Shown: piece after piece, positions 59,074 to 64,000 of the stretch | Position numbering within the stretch: the first letter of the stretch is position 1 | Layout of the letters: the number at the start of each line of letters is the position of its first letter | Source: JADJOY01 sp046331705 [NCBI: bacterium] | Lineage (GTDB): Bacteria > JADJOY01 | Assembly (NCBI GenBank): GCA_046331705.1 | Contig: JAXLQJ010000008.1 | Coordinates: forward strand, 124,001-188,000 | Length of the DNA stretch: 64,000 nucleotides | Direction of reading: 5' to 3' | The notes under the pieces: generated by a model | Seen by the model: the letters and a program-made list of their open reading frames with translations, nothing else | Databases searched by the model: none | What the model was told of the DNA's origin: nothing | Made by a program: the position numbers and the translations under genes

Positions 59074-60786
59074 TCAGCCGGCGGCGGGCGCCGCGGCCCG
59101 CTCCGCGGGATCTTGGAAGCGCACGGGCACGTGCACGTCGACCACGACGTCGGCGGGCCGTTTCGCAGCTTCCTTCGCCGCGTTCCGTCGCTCGACCTGG
59201 GTGACGGGGCTTCCCGCCTCGAGCTTGGGACCCGTGGGCGTGAACGAGGGGTGCGTGAGCACGGGGGGCGCGCCGCGTCGCTTGGTCGCCCAGCGCCAGG
59301 CGCGCTTCATCAGCAGCGCCCCGAGCTCGAACGTCCACTCGGGCCGCGCGAGATAGCGCTTGAGATGATGGATCGGCTGACGCAGGTGGCTGAGGAGCTG
59401 GATCTTGAGCAGCGACGACTGGACCAGCTTCTCGACTTCGCCCGACGCCCACTCGGGAGTGTTGAACGCGGAGCGGGTGTACGCGGTGTTGGTGAAATCG
59501 AAGCCCTCGCGCAGCAGCCCCTTCTCCTGGCATTGCTCGTAGAGCTCGGTCCCCGGCAGCGGGTTGGCGACGAAGAACCACGCGCTCTGCAGCTTCAGCC
59601 GCTTCGCGAGGTTGTACGACTCCTTCATCTGCGCCGTGGTCTCGCCGGGGAATCCCATGATGAAGAACGCGTTGTGATCGAGGCCCACCTTCTTGACGGC
59701 CTCGACCACCTTCTCGGCGTGTTTCAGGTTGGTCGGCTTCTTGATGACGTCGCGCAGCACTTCCTGGTTTCCGCTCTCGAAGGCCAGCGTGACCTCGTAG
59801 CAGCCCGCCTTCTTCATGAGCGTCAGCATCTCTTCGTCCAGGGTCCACATCGCGACGCCGTTGGGCGTGGACCACACGATGTCGAGCTTGCGGTCGATCA
59901 TCGCTTGGAAGAGGTGCTTGGCACGCTTGCGGTCCATCGTGAGGTTGTCGTCCTCGAACTGGAACTCGCGGATGCCGTAGGTGTTGCGGACCTGCTCGAT
60001 CTCGCCCAGGACGCTCTCGGCCGATCGTCCTCGGTACTTCTGACCCCAGAAGCGCATCGACGAGCAGAACGTGCACTTCGCCGGGCAGCCGCGCGACGAC
60101 TGGATGGTGGTCGTCACCGCCTCCTTCGAGTACACGCCGTGGGCACGGTTGGCGCTCGAGTAGACCTCGAGATCGATGAGGTCACGCGCCGGCCAGGGCA
60201 AGCTGTCGAGATCCTCGATGAAGGTGGTCTTCGGGGTGATCCGCACCTCGCCGCCTTCGCGCCACGCGAGGCCATCGATGCCCTCGACGCTCTCGCCGGC
60301 GTTCAGCCGGTCCAGGAGGTCGAGCCCCGACATCTCGCCCTCGCCGATGACGATGTAGTCGAGATGGGGATTCTGCTCGAGGCATTGCCGCGCCAGGAAG
60401 CTCGGATGCGTGCCGCCGACCACCGTGACGACACCCGGGTTCACTTCCTTCGCGACCCGCAGCACTTCTTCCACGCAGGGATACGACGACGAGAAGAGCG
60501 TGGTCACGCCGACCACGTCGGGCTGGTACTGGCGAATGCGCGCCTTGATCTCCTCGGGGTGCAACCCGACCTGACGGAAGCCGTCGTCGAGGATGCGCCG
60601 GTTGCTGAAACCCTCCGCCGTGGCATCGAGGATCTGAACGTCGTAGCGACGCCGGAACGTCGCCGCCAGGTACATGGCGCCGAGCGGCGGCATGCACGCG
60701 AGGATCTGCTCCGATCCCACCCGTGTCGGCGGAAACACCAACAGCACCTTGCGGATACCGTTGGGCGACTTGGTCGAGTCCAGCAT
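59074..60786 (-). CDS. Cobalamin-binding radical SAM protein
   Basis: Seen: the ATG at 60786 gives MLDSTKSPNGIRKVLLVFPP. The B12-binding domain includes PPLGAMYLAATFRRRYDVQI, TTLFSSSYPCVEEVLRVAKE and VVTVVGGTHPSFLA. The radical SAM core has the [4Fe-4S] motif RGCPAKCTFCSS (CxxxCxxC) and FIMGFPGETTAQM. About 570 residues. Known: B12-binding radical SAM enzymes methylate unreactive carbons or rearrange lipids and natural products; the family is wide (BchE, HpnP and HpnJ types). The C-terminal 100 residues are basic and unassigned. Divergent from the coiled-coil gene. Confidence 0.85.
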   Translation of the reverse strand: MLDSTKSPNGIRKVLLVFPPTRVGSEQILACMPPLGAMYLAATFRRRYDVQILDATAEGFSNRRILDDGFRQVGLHPEEIKARIRQYQPDVVGVTTLFSSSYPCVEEVLRVAKEVNPGVVTVVGGTHPSFLARQCLEQNPHLDYIVIGEGEMSGLDLLDRLNAGESVEGIDGLAWREGGEVRITPKTTFIEDLDSLPWPARDLIDLEVYSSANRAHGVYSKEAVTTTIQSSRGCPAKCTFCSSMRFWGQKYRGRSAESVLGEIEQVRNTYGIREFQFEDDNLTMDRKRAKHLFQAMIDRKLDIVWSTPNGVAMWTLDEEMLTLMKKAGCYEVTLAFESGNQEVLRDVIKKPTNLKHAEKVVEAVKKVGLDHNAFFIMGFPGETTAQMKESYNLAKRLKLQSAWFFVANPLPGTELYEQCQEKGLLREGFDFTNTAYTRSAFNTPEWASGEVEKLVQSSLLKIQLLSHLRQPIHHLKRYLARPEWTFELGALLMKRAWRWATKRRGAPPVLTHPSFTPTGPKLEAGSPVTQVERRNAAKEAAKRPADVVVDVHVPVRFQDPAERAAAPAAG

Positions 60787-60908
60787 GAGGCGATTCTCCT
60801 CGAGATCGAACGGTGATGACGATCGGAGCCGGCGCTCGCGTCCAGCAGCGCGCGTCACTCGGCCCGCCAGCGGGCTACAGCAGTACCATACCCGCCGACG
60901 GATTCGAA

Positions 60909-60934
60909 ATCACACGGACTGATCACACGGACTG
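60909..60934. repeat. Two tandem 13-base direct repeats in a divergent promoter region
   Basis: ATCACACGGACTG occurs twice in a row and is followed by a further ATC. It lies between the radical SAM gene (start 60786) and the coiled-coil gene (start 61031), upstream of both. It could be a binding site for a regulator or a simple duplication. Confidence 0.6.
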
Positions 60935-61030
60935 ATCGGAACGAGGCTCGGCCCAGGCTTCGCGCGCGAGGACGTGGGACCCGCGTTGACACGCTACACT
61001 CGATCTGGGACAAGGAGGGCGATCCCGCAC

Positions 61031-62881
61031 ATGACGGCCGACGCGATGCGAATCCGCGACGTGACATCGATGGCTCTGACCGACATCCGGGCGGAGATCG
61101 AGCTCATCCAGACCGAGGCCCGGCGCATGGCGCCGTCGGAAGCCGAGTTCATGCGCCGCTTTCCGACGATGGCGGCGCGCCTCAAGTCGCTCCTCGAGCA
61201 GCGCGATCGCCTGGACGGCGAGGCGTCGACCAGCCGCCCCACATCCCCCGAGCCTGCCGCGCCGCGGACCGCTCCGCCGGCGAATCGCGCGCCGCGCGTC
61301 GTCGGCCCCACGCGCCGGCCGACGAGCTTCCTCGATCTTCGCGAGGAGCTGCTCGAAGGCGATGCCACGGCCACGAGCGAGCCCGCCTTCCCCGCCGCTG
61401 CCGCCCCCGACCTGGACGACGGGCGCCTGCGCAAGGAGCTCGCGGCCCGAGACGCGGAGATCCGCCGGCTGCGGGAGGAGCGCGACGACTGGCGCGGCAA
61501 GGCCGAGGGCGCGGAAGGGCGACTCACCCGCGGCGCGGAGATCGCCCGCCGCTTGGAAGAGTCGCTGAGCGAGCTCGACACGCTGCGCGCTCGCGTCGCC
61601 GAGCTGGAATCGACCGCCGCCCACGCCGACGACGCCACCGAGACTGCCACCGAGCTGCGCACCGAAGTCGACCACCTTCGCCACGAGCAAGAAGCCATGC
61701 AGGCCGCCCACCACCAAGAGCTGGAACGCCTTCGCGAACGACACCGTCAAGAGATCGAGAGCTGGATCGAGCGCGAGAACGAGCGCGCCCAGCTCGAAGC
61801 GCGCGTCGCGAGCCTCGAGTCCGAGCTGGCCAGCGCTCGCTCGGGTGGCGAGCAAGCGCGCGAGTCCCTCGAACGGGAGCGCGCACGGCTGCACGAGGAG
61901 CTCGACGCGGCTCGCGCCGAAGGCGCCGCCGGCTCCGCCGAACGCGAGCGGCTCTCGCATCAGCTCGAAGCGGCCACGCTCGATCGCAACGTGGTCAGCG
62001 TCGGCATCCTCCAGGCGGTGCAGCGACTGGCCGAGCGCATCGAGGAGGATCCCCGCTACGGCGCGCTGCCGGAGGGAGACCCCGTGCTCGGCGACTTGCG
62101 CCGCAGCCTGTTCCAGGACCTCGAGCGCTTCGCCCAGCACGCGCGCGCGATCGGCACGGACATGGGCGCGGAGGCGTTCCTCCACGCGATCGGCGATCGG
62201 CTCGACGCCATCCCGGAGTGGGTCGGCGGCCTCCTCGAGGCCATCACCCGCCTGAACGAATCGTCGCGCATGGTGCTGAGCGCGCGCGACGAGGAGATGA
62301 GGCAAGAGCTCGCCGCGCGTGAGCAGGCCGAAGCACGCGCCACCACGCTCGAGAGCCGCGTGGGCGAGCTCGAGACGGCGCTCGCGGATGCGGCGCGCGA
62401 CGCGCGCGAGCAGGCCACCGACGCCGCAGGTCGCTTGACGGCGCTCGACGCCGACCTCGCCGCTGCGCGCGCCAGCGTCAGCTCGCTCGAGGCCGACCTG
62501 GCGTCGACCCGCACGCGACTTTCCGAGCTCGAGGCCGAGCATCGTGCGCAGCTCGAGGCGAGCGCGAGCCTCGACCAGCGCGCGCGACGCGACGCGGCCG
62601 AGCTGCAGCGCCTCGAGGAAGCGCTCGAGGAAACGGAGCGCCGGAAGGCCGAGCTCGAGTCCGAGCTGACGGCGACCCGGCACGGGTTGAGCACGGCGCA
62701 GACCCGGATCGGCGAGATCGAGAAGAGTCTCGCCGAGGCCGTCGAGCGCGCCGCGCAAGCCGATCGCGAGGCCCTCGAGCTCGGCAACGCGCTCGCGGAA
62801 GCCCGCGCCCGGGTGGCCGCGTTCGAGCAAACGATCGAGCGGGTGGCGCGCGAGCTCACGGCCTCGCTGACCGACCCCTGA
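61031..62881 (+). CDS. Long coiled-coil protein
   Basis: Seen: the ATG at 61031 (MTADAMRIRDVTSMALTDIR) follows an AAGGAGG about a dozen bases upstream; other in-frame starts are near. About 616 residues. Heptad-rich coiled coils occupy most of the protein: RLRKELAARDAEIRRLREER, ELRTEVDHLRHEQEAMQAAH and RLEEALEETERRKAELESEL. A proline-rich break lies near 80-120, and a helical segment with little coil lies around 330-430. No signal or TM helix. Function cannot be assigned; structural or chromosome-segregation-like roles are guesses. It is adjacent to the sugar transferase gene. Confidence 0.6.
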   Translation: MTADAMRIRDVTSMALTDIRAEIELIQTEARRMAPSEAEFMRRFPTMAARLKSLLEQRDRLDGEASTSRPTSPEPAAPRTAPPANRAPRVVGPTRRPTSFLDLREELLEGDATATSEPAFPAAAAPDLDDGRLRKELAARDAEIRRLREERDDWRGKAEGAEGRLTRGAEIARRLEESLSELDTLRARVAELESTAAHADDATETATELRTEVDHLRHEQEAMQAAHHQELERLRERHRQEIESWIERENERAQLEARVASLESELASARSGGEQARESLERERARLHEELDAARAEGAAGSAERERLSHQLEAATLDRNVVSVGILQAVQRLAERIEEDPRYGALPEGDPVLGDLRRSLFQDLERFAQHARAIGTDMGAEAFLHAIGDRLDAIPEWVGGLLEAITRLNESSRMVLSARDEEMRQELAAREQAEARATTLESRVGELETALADAARDAREQATDAAGRLTALDADLAAARASVSSLEADLASTRTRLSELEAEHRAQLEASASLDQRARRDAAELQRLEEALEETERRKAELESELTATRHGLSTAQTRIGEIEKSLAEAVERAAQADREALELGNALAEARARVAAFEQTIERVARELTASLTDP

Positions 62882-62972
62882 GCGAGCGGCGCGGCGGTGC
62901 GCCGCGCAGCCCGAAGGGACCGACTGCTGGCACGCTACCCGCCGAATCGAGCGCGCTCGGCTCGCGCTCGAT

Positions 62973-64000
62973 TCAGATCGCGCCGCGACCGCGCGCCGCG
63001 AAGAACACCGTCGCGAGAATGATGATCAGGTCGAGCAGGAAGCCCTGATTCTCGATGTAGTAGATGTCGTAGTCCATGTTGGCGTGGATCTCGCCCGCCC
63101 GGTCCTCGCTGATCTGCCAGAGCCCCGTGACACCCGGCTTCACGTTCAATCGCTGACGCTGGAAGTCGTCGTAGAGCGCGACGATGAACGGCATCTCGGG
63201 GCGCGGCCCCACGGTGCTCATGTCGCCCTTGAGCACGTTCACGAACTGGGGGAGCTCGTCGAGCGAGAACCGGCGCAAGATCGCGCCCAGGCGCGTGATC
63301 CGGGGATCGGTCGGATCCCGCGGCGTCACGCCGTGCGGCGGCGCGCTGGTGTACATCGACCGGAACTTGTGGATCAGGAAAGGCTTGCCGTCCTTGCCGA
63401 TGCGGGTGTGGGAGAAGAAGGCGGGCCCCGGGCTGTCGAGGCGAACGGCCACGGCGAGCAACAACAGGAGGGGCGCGAGCAGGAACAGCACCAACGACGC
63501 GAACACGATGTCGAACATGCGCTTGATCGCGTCGGCCACCGCTCGATAGCGCAGCGACTTGAGCGTGATCAGCGGAATGCCCTCGATCTCGTTCCACGCC
63601 ACCTGGTGCACGATCAGGTTGTAGAGCGCGGGGATCACGCTGAACCCGATGCCCAGCTCGTTGCAGACGCGCAGGATCTCCAGGCTGCGCTCCTGCGCCA
63701 ACGACGGCACCGCCACGAAGACGTGGTGGATCTGCGCGTTCTCGACCACCCAGCGCAGGTTCTCGAAGGTTCCCAGCACCGGCAGCCCGACGTTGTCCCC
63801 GTCCTTGATGGGCACGCGCATCCCGCGCTTCGACTCGTCGTCGTCCACGAACCCGACGGGGTGATACCCGAGCCCGCCGCTGCGCTGGAGCTTCCGCACC
63901 AGTCGACGTCCGGTCTGCCCGGCGCCGTAGACCAGCACGCGATGCACGCCCAGCCCACGGGCGTGATAGCGCTGGTGGATCTGATAGAAGATCGTCCGCA
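62973..64000 (-). CDS. Polyprenyl glycosylphosphotransferase, initiating sugar transferase (partial)
   Basis: Seen: the reading runs through the window end (RTIFYQIHQRYHARGLGVHR upstream of the ATG at 63947), so the N-terminal helices are missing. A Rossmann-like CoA-binding segment (VLVYGAGQTGRRLVRKLQRS) is followed by VRLDSPGPAFFSHTRIGKDG, KFRSMYTS, RLGAILRRFSLDELPQFVNV and LKGDMSTVGPRPEMPF, then PGVTGLWQI. Known: this is the bacterial sugar transferase domain (WbaP/EpsE-like), which adds the first sugar phosphate to undecaprenyl phosphate. It begins polysaccharide synthesis at the inner membrane. The flippase/GT4 pair at 8.6-11.2 kb could act downstream of such an enzyme. Confidence 0.88.
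   Translation of the reverse strand, partial: RTIFYQIHQRYHARGLGVHRVLVYGAGQTGRRLVRKLQRSGGLGYHPVGFVDDDESKRGMRVPIKDGDNVGLPVLGTFENLRWVVENAQIHHVFVAVPSLAQERSLEILRVCNELGIGFSVIPALYNLIVHQVAWNEIEGIPLITLKSLRYRAVADAIKRMFDIVFASLVLFLLAPLLLLLAVAVRLDSPGPAFFSHTRIGKDGKPFLIHKFRSMYTSAPPHGVTPRDPTDPRITRLGAILRRFSLDELPQFVNVLKGDMSTVGPRPEMPFIVALYDDFQRQRLNVKPGVTGLWQISEDRAGEIHANMDYDIYYIENQGFLLDLIIILATVFFAARGRGAI

Noticed and set aside
60923-62830. 635-residue minus-strand open frame opposite the coiled-coil gene
   Set aside because: Mirror image of a coiled-coil gene of the same length; no independent motif or ribosome site.
1-64000. CRISPR arrays, tRNA, rRNA or tmRNA genes
   Set aside because: No regularly spaced repeats and no RNA landmarks were seen on either strand; only short isolated repeats were found.

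Overview
The window is very GC-rich DNA from a bacterium that looks deltaproteobacterial, most likely Myxococcota or a close relative. The hints are a Ser/Thr kinase with PEGA-like repeats next to an FHA protein, a secreted protein ending in a MYXO-CTERM-like tail, a DUF2330 protein beside an RnfD-like protein, an MJ0042/DUF3426 protein, and type II secretion parts scattered singly. This placement is inferred from gene content; no rRNA or tRNA was seen.

Data quality divides the window. From about 4.1 to 36.8 kb essentially every gene is broken by one-base insertions and deletions, with a few suspicious substitutions. Conserved motifs resume in another frame a few dozen codons later, and genes of unrelated function are hit at similar density. 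Genes at 0.3-4.1 kb and 37.8-64 kb are clean. I read this as a poorly corrected consensus block, not mass gene decay. Coordinates inside it are outer limits of reconstructed genes and each gene needs more than one frame.

Layout. 0-4.1 kb: start of nadE, an M16 peptidase, a Nudix hydrolase and a secreted MYXO-CTERM candidate. 4.1-8.6 kb: a response regulator with two unidentified partners, then a multi-PAS histidine kinase with a LuxR-type regulator. 8.6-11.2 kb: polysaccharide flippase and glycosyltransferase. 11.4-18.7 kb: a translationally coupled efflux operon (TetR, HlyD, ATPase, TolC, ATPase, two ABC-2 permeases) that resembles Escherichia coli cecR-ybhGFSR with ybhF split in two and a tolC-like gene between the halves. 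18.9-27.7 kb: DUF2804 protein, secreted metzincin, RnfD-like/DUF2330 pair, PilZ protein, membrane-anchored GspE-like ATPase, NagZ. 27.9-33 kb: methyltransferase, two related family-2 glycosyltransferases, small zinc-type protein, DUF1963 protein, GspG. 33-36.8 kb: TPR lipoprotein, Ser/Thr kinase, FHA protein.

37.4-39.3 kb: a probable replication origin followed by dnaA, whose DNA-recognition loop departs from the usual sequence. 39.4-64 kb: suhB-like phosphatase, methyltransferase, outer-membrane barrel, ferredoxin, argS, gph-like phosphatase, hydrolase, VKOR-DsbA fusion, asnS, SpoIID-domain lipoprotein, remnant of an IS1182-type transposase, methyltransferase, penicillin acylase, M48 peptidase, large barrel, zinc-ribbon protein, repeat-type protein, tatA, B12-binding radical SAM protein, coiled-coil protein, and a polyprenyl glycosylphosphotransferase cut by the window end.

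The most interesting items are the rearranged efflux operon with its candidate operator, the origin/DnaA pair, the membrane-anchored secretion ATPase lacking an N1 domain, and the RnfD/DUF2330 pair. None can be claimed as a proven new system from sequence reading alone.
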